The position numbers and the translations under genes were made by a program. A DNA stretch of 64,000 nucleotides, from NCBI GenBank assembly GCA_030760725.1, contig JASWHV010000003.1, forward strand, positions 116,778,153 through 116,842,152, written 5' to 3'. Each line of letters starts with the position of its first letter. The stretch's first letter is position 1. Under the pieces are notes generated by a model, which saw only the letters and a list, made by a program, of their open reading frames with translations, did no database searches and was not told the origin of the DNA. This stretch comes from Neostapfia colusana (taxonomy: Eukaryota; Streptophyta; Magnoliopsida; Poales; Poaceae). Of this stretch, positions 46,397 through 57,713 are shown in pieces.

Positions 46397-49300
46397 TTAC
46401 CGGATATGCGACGTGAGAAAGTCGGGGTAGTTAGTGCGAAGGAATTCTTCGCTTTCCCATGTCGCTTCGTCCATGGAGTGATTACTCCACAGAACCTTGT
46501 AGAACCACAACGTACGGTTGCGTGTGGTTCGGGCCTTCTCATCAATAATCTGCACCGGTTCCTCCCGATAGGTGAGATCCGGTTGCAGTTCTTCAATGTC
46601 TTCCAGCTGAACGGTAGTTGATAGCTTGAGACACTTCCTCAGCTGGGAAACGTGAAAGACGTTGTGCACACCGGAAAGTGCTTCTGGTAATTTCAGCCGG
46701 TATGCCACTGATCCACATCTTTCGGTAATCTGGAATGGACCGATGAATCGGGGTGCCAACTTTCCTCTCACCCCAAATCTGTTTACGCCCTTCATTGGAG
46801 ACACCCGTAGATATACGTGGTCCCCAACTTCGAATTGTAATGGGCGCCTTCTCCGGTCCGCATACTGTTTCTGACGGGATTGAGCGGCTTTTAGGTGCGC
46901 TTGAATCAGTCGAACTTTTTCTTCCGCGTTGTTGACAAGGTCAATCCCGAAGGTAACCCTCTCGCCAGACTCACACCAGTTCAGTGGTGTGCGGCATTTT
47001 CTGCCGTATAGCGCCTCGTAGGGCGCCATCTTGATGCTGGCTTGGTACCCATTGTTGTACGAGAACTCGGCTAACGGCAAGTGATCATCCCAATTCTTGC
47101 CGTGGTCGATAGCGCAAGCTCGTAGCATGTCTTCTAGGATTTGATTTACCCGCTCAGTTTGGCCATCCGTCTGCGGGTGGAAGGCTGAACTACGGATCAG
47201 CTTCGTCCCCAAGGCAGCGTGTAGCTGCTCCCAAAAACGGGACACAAATAAAGTGCCCCGGTCCGATATGATGGTACGGGGTACGCCGTATAAGCACAGG
47301 ATCCGTGAGAGGTACAGTTCAGCGTACTTCTTGGCGTTGTAGTTGGTGTTGACCGGGATGAAATGGGCAACTTTGGTGAGCCGATCGACGATCACCCACA
47401 CAGAATCATGTTTCTGCAAAGTGGTGGGTAAACCGACGATGAAATCCATGCTCACGTCCTCCCACTTCCAGGCAGGAATGCCTAGTGGTTGCAGCAGTCC
47501 CGGTTTCCGCATATGGTCTGCCTTCACCCTTCGACATGTATCACACTCGGACACGTATTTGGCAGTCTCTCGCTTCATCCGTGTCCACCAAAACCTTCTT
47601 CAGAGCTCTTGATACATTTTGTTGCTGCCGGGGTGAATAGAAAATTTTGATAAGTGAGCCTCATCAAATATTTTCTTCCGTAACTCCGGGTTTCGGGGTA
47701 TGACGATCCGGTCCTTGAACCATAGGACGCCGTCTCCGTCCTTCCGGAAACATTTCAACTCCCCACTGTCTACACGTCTCCGCAAATGTGACATGCCCTT
47801 GTCATTCTTCTGGGCTGCCGCTATCTCTTCACGGATGGTGGGGATCAAAGCTAAGTTGTAGAGAGCTCCGTGTGGAATCACATGTAGTGGTGGTTTGCTC
47901 TCTTCCAACGGTGTGATGGTCAGATTATTAACGTGTGACTTGCGGCTCAACGCATCTGCCACAACGTTTGCCTTGCCCGGATGATAATGGATCTCTATCT
48001 CGTAATCCTTTATCAGTTCTAACCATCTTCGTTGCCTCATGTTCAGCTCCTTCTGAGTGAATATGTACTTGAGGCTCTTGTGGTCGGTATATAAATGTAC
48101 GAGGTTACCGAGTAGGTAGTGCCTCCACATCTTCAGTGCAAGTACCACGGCAGCGAGCTCCAAGTCGTGAGTTGGATAATTTTGCTCATGGTTCCTAAGC
48201 TGCCGTGATCCATACGCGACCACTCTTCGGTCTTGCATCAGCACACATCCGAGCCCAATGCCGGATGCATCGCAGTACACATCGAAAGGTTTTGTTGTGT
48301 CTGGCTGCGCCAAAACCGGTGCTGATGTTAGGTGCTTGACTAAAGCCTTGAATGCTGCTTCACATGCTGGACTCCAAAGATATTTGGTAGCCTTCTTCAG
48401 CAGCTCTGTCATTGGCTTGGCAATCTTTGAGAAGTTCGGAATGAACCTCCGATAATATCCCGCGAGTCCGAGGAAACTCCGTACCTCATGAACGGTTCTC
48501 GGGGATTTCCAATTCAGCACTTGCGTGATCTTGCTCGGGTCCACAGCGATACCCTCTGCTGAGATGATATGCCCGAGGAAAGGCACTTGCGATATCCAAA
48601 ACTCGCATTAGCTAAATTTCGCGTATAACTTGTGATCCCGCAGCCGTTGCAAGACTATACGCAGATGTTTCTTGTGATCTTCCTCCGACTTGGAATATAC
48701 CAGGATGTCGTCGATGAAGACCACGACAAACTTGTCCAGCTCCGGCATGAACACCGAGTTCATTAAATACATGAAGTGAGCTGGAGCATTGGTGAGGCCG
48801 AAGGACATGACCAGGTACTCATAAAGTCCATACCTTGTCGAGAAAGCTGTCTTTGGAATGTCCTCCGCCCTTATCTTAATTTGATGGTACCCGGATCTTA
48901 AATCCATCTTGGAAAAGATCTTTGCTTCGACCAACTGATCAAACAACATGTCGATCCGTGGCAACGGGTACTTGTTCTTGATGGTTACGGCATTTAATGG
49001 ACGGTAGTCCACGCAAAGCCGCAACGTTTCATCCTTCTTCTTGACAAATAATGCCGAACAGCCCCATTGCGAGGAGCTCGGCCTGATAAAACCCTTCTCC
49101 AGAAGGTCTGTGAGTTGAGTCTTCAGTTCAGCCAACTCCTTGGGCGCCATCTTGTACGGCCTTCGGGATATTGGCATGGTTCCCGGTGCAAGTTCAATCT
49201 TGAACTCCACCTCTCTATCGGGTGGCATCCCCGGCAAATCGTCCGGGAACACATCCGGGAACTCTCGGACCACTGGAATGTCTTCCAATCTGATGGTTGT

Positions 49301-50953
49301 AGCTTGATAGACACTTGGAAGTTTTATTTCTGGACTGTCCAGAAATAATGAGTGAGAACCGTGCACCTCTGAGTTCAAGTGCACGACTCGAAGGACGGTG
49401 TCTAAAACAGCGCCGTGGCGGGTTAACCACGACATCCCTAGGATGACATCGACCTTCTGCCCCTCTAAGATAATGAGAGACGTGGGGTACACTCTACCCG
49501 CTAAGCATAATGGTGCTTTGGAGACCATTACGCTTGCTGAAATCTTCCCACCCGGTGAACAAATTAGATATGGACTATCGGTGGGTAGTATTGGCAAGCT
49601 GTGTTTAGCAATGAAAGCTTGGCTAATAAAATTATGCGTGGCGCCTGAATCAAATAGTACTATAGCGGGATGCTGGTGGAGTTGGAACATACCCGCAAGG
49701 ATGGGCTCGCCCTCCGGCACGTCCTCAATGGCAAGCTGGTGGACAGTGCCGGGCCTAGGGTTGGCCCGCCGCGCATTAGTAGGGTTCCGGGGTTGATTCC
49801 TCCCCGGAAACTGTGGTGCCACTCCGCCGCCTTGCCTCTCCGGGCAACTGCTTGCGAAGTGTCCTGGACGACCACACTTGTAACATGTGGCCGCTGCTGG
49901 TGGAGTGCTCGGTGGACGAAAGCCCGGCATGCGTTGCGGAGGTGCAAACGCACGCGGCATCGCCCGCTGCTGCTGTTGTTGTTGCGGTGGTGCTGGCAGT
50001 GCCGGCCGGAATGCTGGTGAAGGGTACGGCTGACCGCGGAACGGCATCGACCGCTGTGGTGGTTGCCAGCGTGGACCTGATGGTGGGCGATTCACCATCC
50101 GAAACTTCTGAGAAGGACCGCCTCCTTCTCCGCTGCTCTTCGGCGCGCTTCGCTTTCGCTCTGCCGCCGCCAACTCCTTGCCGGAGTCTTCCTGAACAAT
50201 CGCAGCATCAATTATGTCGTTGAGGCTGCCGCGATTGAACATCGCCAGCTTGTCCTTCAGGAGCGGGTTAAGCCCCTGGTAAAAGTGGTCCCGCCGCTTC
50301 TCGTCCGTATCTGCGTGATACGACGCGTAGAGCGCGAGATCGTTGAACGCTCTGGAATATTCCAGCGCGTTTCGGCTCCCTTGTTGCAGGTGTAGGAACT
50401 CCTGCGTCTTCCTCTTCATCAAACCGGGCGGTATATGATTGGCCCTGAAGGCCGTCCGGAACTCCGCCCAGGTCATCGCTCGGTCGGTGGGCTGTGAAGC
50501 ACAGAAGTTGGCCCACCACGCGCTCGCGGATCCTTGGAGCTGCTGGACCGCGAACTGAGTCTTGCGCTGCTCGCTGATTTGGAGCAGCCCGAACTTCATC
50601 TCTATGGCGCGGAGCCAGTTGTCCGCGTCAAGTGGTTCATCCGCCCTTGAGAATACAGGGGGATGAGTCGCCAGGAAGTCGGAGTAGGAGCTCTGTTGGC
50701 GCTCCTCGCGATCTTGACGTCTCTCTGGGCGAGACGTATTCGCAATTAACGTTTGCAGCAGCTCTGTATGCTGCTGATGTGAACCCGCCATTGCCGCGAC
50801 AATGTCGGCCAATGTAACCGTTGGCAGTGGCGGTGGCGGTGTTTGCTGTTGCTGTTGCTGCTGCTGTCCCGAGGAGTCCTCGGGAGGCGGTTGGGAGGTC
50901 TCTCCCCCTTGGCTAGTACCTCCAACATCAGGGTTGGCACGAGTACGCGTCAT
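46397..50953 (-). pseudogene. Element I gag-pol, two nonsense codons
   Basis: Single frame from ATG 50953 (MTRTRANP) to the stop at 46397-46399, about 1518 codons, broken by TAA at 48608-48610 (end of RT, AKFS/CEFW) and TGA at 47600-47602 (integrase finger). Domains in order: poly-Gln/Pro N-terminus (QQQQQQQQ then TPPPPLP), gag core (about residues 110-255), CCHC knuckle CYKCGRPGHFASSC (about 357-370), protease DSGATHNF (about 435), RT with FIDD (about 746), RNase H (YCDASGIGLG), HHCC, DDE integrase and chromodomain (WSNHSMDEATWESEE). I prefer 50953 to the upstream in-frame ATG at 50983 because it follows AATTTCAG, a splice-acceptor-like end, and matches element C. Confidence 0.93.
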
Positions 50954-50954
50954 T

Positions 50955-50970
50955 CTGAAATTCAACACAG
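50955..50970 (-). promoter_or_regulatory. Splice-acceptor-like site before I gag
   Basis: Sense TGTTGAATTTCAG, then A and the gag ATG. A comparable CAG sits directly before the C gag ATG at 60942-60943. Splice use is inferred. Confidence 0.45.
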
Positions 50971-51224
50971 CAGCAATTAGCACATGTCTTACTCAAAATT
51001 CCATAAACAGCAGTAGTATTGAAGCGACGCATGATTAACTTGCACAACATTCACATATATTGATAAAGCATAAACTTTATACAAGATACATTATTCTCGG
51101 ATCTCCGAGAAGTCGTGCTCATGTCGTCACTACCTATACATACGCTACTGTTTATACGACATGTCACCGATTACAAAAGTTGGGTTACGCTACCCTAGCT
51201 GCCCTACTTGGCAACCGTAACCCC

Positions 51225-52169
51225 CTACTCGGAGTAGAACTCGACCTCCTGTGGGTCGTCCTCCTCCGGTACTTCTGCTGGTGGCTCTGGATCTACCACC
51301 TCTCCTCCCATTCCGGGTTCTCCCATGGCTGGAAGACCCAAGACTACCGGTACGCCCAATACCGGGGGCACGAGGCCCTGCAATGCATGCACCTCGTCCA
51401 TAGCCTGGTTGTAGTCCTCTTCCCAGCCTTGTCCTTCCTCAATGGCGTCGTCCCGCTCTTGAGCAAGGTCCTCATTCTGCTGGGTTAGGGTCTGCACCAG
51501 CTCTTGCAACGCCGCGATGTCAACACGGCCCTTCTTCTTTGCCTTCTTCAGACGACGCAACTGATTGTGTTGTTCATTTAGTCGCTTGATCGTCGGAAGG
51601 AGCACATTGCGGAGTGCGCTGTGAGCACTCTCGAAATGATCTCCACGGCTTGTGCTCTCCTTGAGCTTGGTGGAGAGATGCTCCGTATGAACAGCTTGGC
51701 TGTCCATCACAGCGTTTCCCGCCCTCATTTGGAGGCTGAGGTTTGCCTCCGCGGGGTTGTACCTTGGGCAATTCGGGTCTGTTGCCTCCAGGTACCTTTC
51801 TTCCCACACATGCTGAGCTCGTCCCTCCACCGGAACGAGTGCGTATGGAGTGCCCTCCATAGCCTGCACGTGTAATTGGCAGAAACGTGACATAGTGTCA
51901 CGGGCTGCCACTTGCCACACCCCTTCCGGTTGTCTTCCTCTCACCGTGACGGTGAATGGCACCCAACCGGGTGGCGTAGGTCCTGCGGAAACCTCGACAT
52001 GGATCGTCCACGTCTTGTTCCCCTCTTCGCCTTCTTCCTTGGCGAAGTATTGCGGCATCTGGTTGTACCCGAAATATTGGAGCATTTGCCACAATGCTTC
52101 CGGGTAGCCGCTACGGTCAGAACAGTGGGAAACTACCCACCCGTTCTCCAACCGTTTATCTGCTGCCAT
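51225..52169 (-). CDS. Element I extra ORF, 314 aa, unknown function
   Basis: Intact ORF upstream of gag on the same strand and in a different frame. A globular N-terminal part contains GVWQVAARDTMSRFCQLH and MEGTPYALVPVEG (about residues 83-115). Residues about 180-265 are Leu/Glu/Lys/Gln-rich with coiled-coil character and a basic patch (LRRLKKAKKKGR). The C-terminus is Pro-rich then acidic. The N-terminal block aligns with the extra ORFs of F and, more weakly, C. The ATG follows ATATTTTTACAG directly. No transmembrane segment or CCHC is seen, so it is not an env or gag. Possible roles (RNA/protein scaffold, regulator) are only guesses. About 240 bp separate its stop from gag. Confidence 0.75.
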   Translation of the reverse strand: MAADKRLENGWVVSHCSDRSGYPEALWQMLQYFGYNQMPQYFAKEEGEEGNKTWTIHVEVSAGPTPPGWVPFTVTVRGRQPEGVWQVAARDTMSRFCQLHVQAMEGTPYALVPVEGRAQHVWEERYLEATDPNCPRYNPAEANLSLQMRAGNAVMDSQAVHTEHLSTKLKESTSRGDHFESAHSALRNVLLPTIKRLNEQHNQLRRLKKAKKKGRVDIAALQELVQTLTQQNEDLAQERDDAIEEGQGWEEDYNQAMDEVHALQGLVPPVLGVPVVLGLPAMGEPGMGGEVVDPEPPAEVPEEDDPQEVEFYSE

Positions 52170-53652
52170 CTGTAAAAATATATTTGAGAAATGTCAAATA
52201 TTTATTTGAACAGTAAACCATTGAGTTATAACATAAGATATGTCATTGAACCCATAACACTTGGAAACATAGTTCAAATTTTTAAACAAATTTGACTGCT
52301 GATCTGCTGTTACCATGACAGCCCTGACCAGTTTCCATATCAACCTGATTTAGGCCAGGCTAGAAGCAAAACCAGTATTGGAGCTCAACATCAAAGTTAA
52401 AGTTAACTTCAATAGCTTTCCAGAAAGTATTTGGTTGGCCTAAGATCTGTCCTGGTTCACAAGTTATGAGATGTCAAAGTTAACAGAATTTCTGGGAACA
52501 ATTGGACAGCACCTCCCTGCCTTAGGTACTGATTTGATCCAAGAATCCCAGTTAATTCTGTTCCTAATCTGACAAAACTTTCTGTTACAAAGTTGTAACC
52601 CATCTCATAAGCTTTCCAGAACTACCTCATTTCCTATTTTTGGATTTTTATGCAGGAAGTTATGCTTAATTTACCGAGAGTCTACAGAGAGTCTTTGCTC
52701 TGTCCTGTTTTCTGGACAGTTTCAACTCTGATGCATTTTTCGAGTGGTTAAGGGATGAAACACCTCTGGAACTCAACGGAAAAATTGTAAAGCTCCTCCA
52801 AAGCTTTCCAGAAATGTATCATACGACCCCAACCTCGAAAGAACTCAACCTCTAACCTCTGATTAACTTCAGCCTTGATCCAGCTGAAAACAGAGTGCTC
52901 TGTCCTTAACATCCTATAAGTTGAAAGTTTGTTAACTTTGAATATCCTGTTCCAGGGAAGGAGTTACATCAAGTTTTACTACTTTGGATCAAATCCTTCA
53001 AGTTTTTAAATGAAGTTGTTCATTTAGTTGGGTGTGACGTCGAGGCGTCACCAGATTATGTCGGTACTACGTCCTCACAAAGAAGAAACCTATACCGGAC
53101 TTAGCCGGCTTCGTTAGTTCAGTGGCACTACTCGTCACTCGCACACGAATGCTACACGTCTACCGTTTCGTGGTCAGGCTACCTGCAGAAACTCAAACAA
53201 TCATCAGACTCGGCTGCACACCGAGCCCGGAATCCATACAGTTGGTACACCCAGCCGTCATCACTCGCCCGGATGTTCTCAAGCCAAACACGCCTTGAGT
53301 TACGTGTTCACGTTTCAGACCACGTGACGGGGTCTCCCATGTTGCACCACGCACGCCAGGGACAGACGTTGCTCGAATACCCCAAACGACATGAAGAGTC
53401 GTAGAGGATACTAAAGCGGGTCGGGTTACCTGCCACCCGTGGGGCTCCACCCTTCAGCTTGTGCGCACTGGTGGACAGCGCTTACGTGCACCCCCCAAGA
53501 CATGAACGTCCCGAGATGCACGATTTTCCGACATAACAATTAGGTTACTAAGCCACTTTCTATATACTAATAACATCCTTATACGGGCTACTAACTCGTT
53601 CCTCACTGGATTTTTGAAAAAGAAGACCTTTGTACTGCGTTAAACCTCAAGC
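52170..53652 (-). other. I leader between PBS and extra ORF, 1.5 kb
   Basis: No supported gene. It holds an AT-rich part (52170-53030), the inverted repeat GTGACG/CGTCAC at 53034-53051, and a GC-richer part. It is a likely site for packaging or dimer signals and, if splicing occurs, for the donor. The sense end ATATTTTTACAG abuts the extra-ORF ATG. Confidence 0.5.
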
Positions 53653-53666
53653 GAGCTCTGATACCA
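53653..53666 (-). promoter_or_regulatory. I primer binding site (tRNA-iMet)
   Basis: Sense TGGTATCAGAGCTC, three bases inside the 5' LTR, matches the complement of the plant initiator tRNA-Met 3' end. Confidence 0.9.
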
Positions 53667-53669
53667 CGC

Positions 53670-56600
53670 TGACACGACCCCACTGGTCCTGTCGAGCCAG
53701 GATCACGCTGAGGGGTGCTGCGTTGCACAGCACCGTATAACACACGTCAAAGGTGCAAAGCGGAAGCGGAACCTTTATTACATAAACAAGTTTATGCACA
53801 TGTTTACATCAAAATAAGTTTAGTCCACACTCGCGGGCGTAGACTAAGCATCAAGTGCACGTTCAGCCCTCGAACGTGTCCTTGCTAGCACACACGCACA
53901 CTAACTCTGCGGCGTGCACGACTCCAACTCGACGGGGTTCCCCTCCTGGGGTTCCGTCTCCTCTTCGGGAGTCCCTTCCTCATAGAACCCTGCAAAAGCT
54001 TCAAACACAAGCAGTGAGCACGAAGGCTCAGCAAGTCTGACCCGTCTCACCTAAACATGGAACTTCTACATGAGGGTAATGGGTTGCATGAGGCAAAAAT
54101 CATTTGCAAGGACTCGCCTAATTAGTAGAACCTTACTTTCAAGTTTTAGCAGCAGGTTGTGGAAACCTTACGCTAAGGTACATGAGAGAGCCGCAATCAA
54201 ACAAGAAACGCATTTCTCTCATGTACTTTGCCCAGAGTTGAAAAGAACTTTAGTTAGCACTAAGCTACAGCATATCATTAACAATCAATGTCCAGCTTTC
54301 AATCAGCAACATTTTAACATGTAACTAGCCTGTTCTTTCTACGTCACGGTACAGTGAACAAGTGGTACTCACTGACCGCGAGGGACGGCGATTATAATTG
54401 ATTTACACCTGCAGGGTTACCCGAATAACCCGTCACGTACGCCCGTACTCGATGTTGCCTACAACAACCATCACGGACGCCGTACGCGACTACCTTTCAC
54501 CCGTTAGCCAAATATTGAACCGGTCCCATCGTCCCGAGCAAGAGGTCCCTGCACGCGCATCTCTGTGCCGCCAGCTGATTTACACCTCGAGCTCTCAACC
54601 TACCCTCTGAACGACGGGCAATGCCTCAACACCCAGCTACCCGAGTTACATCAGTTTCCCGGTTCCCATATAGCCGGTAGGTCTTCGGTACTGTTCTAGC
54701 TTGTTCAACAGGCCCGCACACGGCTCGGTCCTCAATCGACACAAGCGGAGCTACAGCACACAGGCCCCAAAGTCCTGCTGCCCTTACTCTCCGCTCGGTC
54801 TCATTTTCTTGCCATGTGTTTCATGTGCTATCTCTACCCGAGCGATGTGCCTCTAGCCTATTCTCGCGAGTAGTTCCAACTACTCGACTTGTACCGAATC
54901 CTACTCTATCCTAGCCATGCAGTGGCTAACGAGGTTTGCAATCCTAAACCCAACCCGTGGTTTTCTTGGCTATGCAGTTGGATTTCCAAACAAGACTCTA
55001 ATGCACAGAACAAAGGAAACAAGTATGTGCTCAAAACAATAAAAATTTGTAAAAAGGTTAATGCAAACCGGGGCTTGCCTTGTTGCTCTTGGTCGTAGGC
55101 TAGCTGTTCCTCCGGAGTAACGAAGTCTAGGACTTCGGGTTCCTCCTCGACCTTAGCGACTACATGATAAGAACAATGTATGTATTAATTTAAATGCATT
55201 TGTATTAACTTTGAAGTTGTGAAGTCTATAACCCTTGCTAGACAGACCTAATGACTGTGAAACTTTTACTGTGGCTTGGTTACAACTTAAACAAAGACTT
55301 GGTCAAGTTTTAGTTGCAGCAAAGCTCATTTGAGCCCTCCACAAATAATTATGTCCTTGACCTTAATTGGAACCCTTAGGGTGTTCTAGGAATTTTCATG
55401 AGACAAACTATGACTTTCTGAAAACTAGATTTTCAGAGGGTTCTAATGGAGTTGGTCTCACTTAATTTGGAAGTCTCTAACTAAAGATATGAGCTAAACA
55501 ATTTCAGAGAAAATTCTGAAAATGTTTCTGAATATTTTCTATTTTCTCTGGAACAGTTTTACTAATCACACCATTAGGTGGACTAAATGCGCTCAAATGG
55601 ATCTGAAATTTTTATGGTAGCTCAAGGATATTTTGGTGAACATCTCAGCAAAATTTCAGGATTTTCCTCCAAAGGATTCTCCAGTTAAAATTCCTAACAG
55701 TTTAAACTTTAAGGAATTAATTCTGGAGAATTAAGGAATTTCATGAAGTGAAACTTGATTTTCTGGAAAGTACTCAGAGAGCTGAATCCAGCAAAATTTG
55801 GTTCACTCGATTTGGAGCTTTCTAGCCAAAGTTATAAGGATTTGAAGTTTGAACTAAAACTGAAATTCGGGGAAAAGTTTAAACTCGCGCGTGGGCCCAG
55901 GGGACACGCGTCGCACGCCGAAGCGACAGCACACCGCGGCCCACAAGGATTTTGCGCGCCAGCACACCCGATCCCGGCCGCAGCCGGATCCCGATTCAAA
56001 ATATCGGCCGCTGACAGCTGGGGTCCACCCCCTTCTTCAACCTCGCGACACCCGCGCCCCGCCGCCGAGGGACCTCGCCGGAGAGCTCGCCGCCGGCTGC
56101 TGTACAGCTCCAAACCTCTTGATTCTGGCCGCCCCTGCCTACTTTTACTTGGGGAACAGGATCCGAGGATCAGCTGCTCATGACAACGGCCGGAGCATGG
56201 TCGGCGACGAGCCGCCATATCGGAACGACTTCGGCCATGTCGGCTGACTCTCCTAGTACCTCAGCTACTTGGGAAATCGGTCGGGGAGCATCAGTGGACC
56301 TCAGAGAAGGTCGACATGAACTCGGGGCAGCTCGGGGAAGGCCCGAAATAGGTCCTCACCGTGCGCCCAATACCCCACGTTCGTTCCGCCATTAGTAGAC
56401 CTTGAATTACGCCGGGCACAGAGGTTCTCCGGCCCAGAGTTGTGAAGGCAACTTGTGCGTCACCGTGTCTAGCTCGTGTGGGAGTGGCCTGAGGCCCTCT
56501 AATCCTTTCTAGAGCACGAATTACACAGAATCGTACCCGAAGGTCGTTCTGCACACAGAAAGGGGAAAAGTGGAAATTCGCCGCCGGTGAGCAACCACTC

Positions 56601-57713
56601 GAGCTGTGGCTCGGGGGTGAGCAGCACCGGTCACCTGCGCGTCCAAGGGTGCCTTGGCTCGGGCGTGACAACGCCCTGGTTGGGCTGTCCACGAGAGCCC
56701 GAGGTGCGGCGGTTTCCAGTTTCGAGTTTGATCTTTCGGCACAGCCGATATCACTCGGTTTCAATCGATTTCTAGCAATGGGGAGGATGAAGGAAGGTCT
56801 CTAGTACCTTGCTGGGACTCTGGAGTGGAAGGAAGGAGCTGCGATCGGCTTGATCAAGCAGGAACTCGAGCGCCGGCGATGGCAGTGGAGAAATGGATCG
56901 TGCACGTCGGCAGCTCGGGAAGTGAGTGATCGGAGCACGCCGGGGAGGGAATAAATAGCCTGGTCGGCTGGTCTCCGGCTTGGGGCACGCAGCAGGAGCT
57001 GGCGCCGGCTGCCCCCTTCGGTGGCGCGCGCGCACAACAGCCGGGAACCGACTGAACTGTGGTTCAGTCGGTTTGTTTTGAGGCAGAGGCTGACAGATGG
57101 GTCCCACTCCTCTTTTAACCTCTGAAATTTACTCCTAACAGCTGTGGTAAACAGTGAACCCTATTCTACCCTTGGCCATTCAAATTATTCACCCAAGAGC
57201 CATTTGAATTGATCAAAGTTCAAATGAGGTTTGGTTTGAATGAATTTCAGCACAAGTTTAGTTTGAAATTCAAATAAAGTTTGAATTTCTCCCCCTTAGC
57301 TCATGTCAAGATCAACTCCAAATGGAGTGAAAATTGGTGTGTGAGCTCACAAAAATGTGCTGAGTGAGAATATGCCTTCCACTTTCAAATTCAGTGGGTG
57401 AAAACAGTTTGAATTTGAATATGGTTTCAAACTGCCCTTCTCCTATCTATACCCAAAATGACCTCAAAAAGGTTTTGAATTTGGGTGAAACTTGGCATGG
57501 ACATCCTTAGCAAAGTGTAGGAGTTTTCATATGTCCAGCCCATCTATATCACTTGTGGGAAATACCACTTTTGCAATGTGTAAGTTTGTCCTCTAATGAG
57601 CATGTTGATAATTGTTACTTGCTCTTCATTTGTGTTCATCATTCTTCCTCAAATGAGGTGTGTGGTGTGGGGATGAACACTACCAATGGGTGTCAAAAAC
57701 TGAGGCCCTTACA
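53670..57713 (-). mobile_element. I 5' LTR, 4044 bp
   Basis: Near-identical partner of 42285-46327. Landmarks: hairpins at 53714-53734 and 54867-54886, GCAAACCGGGGCTTGCCT at 55063-55080, and TATA-like AATAAATA (sense TATTTATT) at 56950-56957. It ends CCCTTACA followed by the TSD ATCGT (57714-57718). Confidence 0.95.

Larger units (their letters stand above)
42285..57713 (-). mobile_element. Element I: young full-length Ty3/gypsy chromovirus, 15.4 kb
   Basis: LTRs 42285-46327 (4043 bp) and 53670-57713 (4044 bp) begin TGACACGACCC and end GGCCCTTACA. They are flanked by ATCGT at 42280-42284 and 57714-57718. I counted about 17 differences between the LTRs by eye (about 0.4%). Sense is minus: 5' LTR, PBS (53653-53666), 1.5-kb leader, extra ORF, gag-pol, hairpin and PPT, 3' LTR. 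Gag-pol has two nonsense codons, so this copy is probably not autonomous despite its youth. It splits the integrase of element C between the two zinc-binding histidines. Confidence 0.97.

Noticed and set aside
51225..52169. Extra ORF as an envelope gene
   Set aside because: It lies upstream of gag, not downstream of pol, and shows no signal peptide or transmembrane segment.
53653..53666. Possible tRNA gene at the TGGTATCAGAGC sites
   Set aside because: Only the primer-binding complement is present. There is no cloverleaf.
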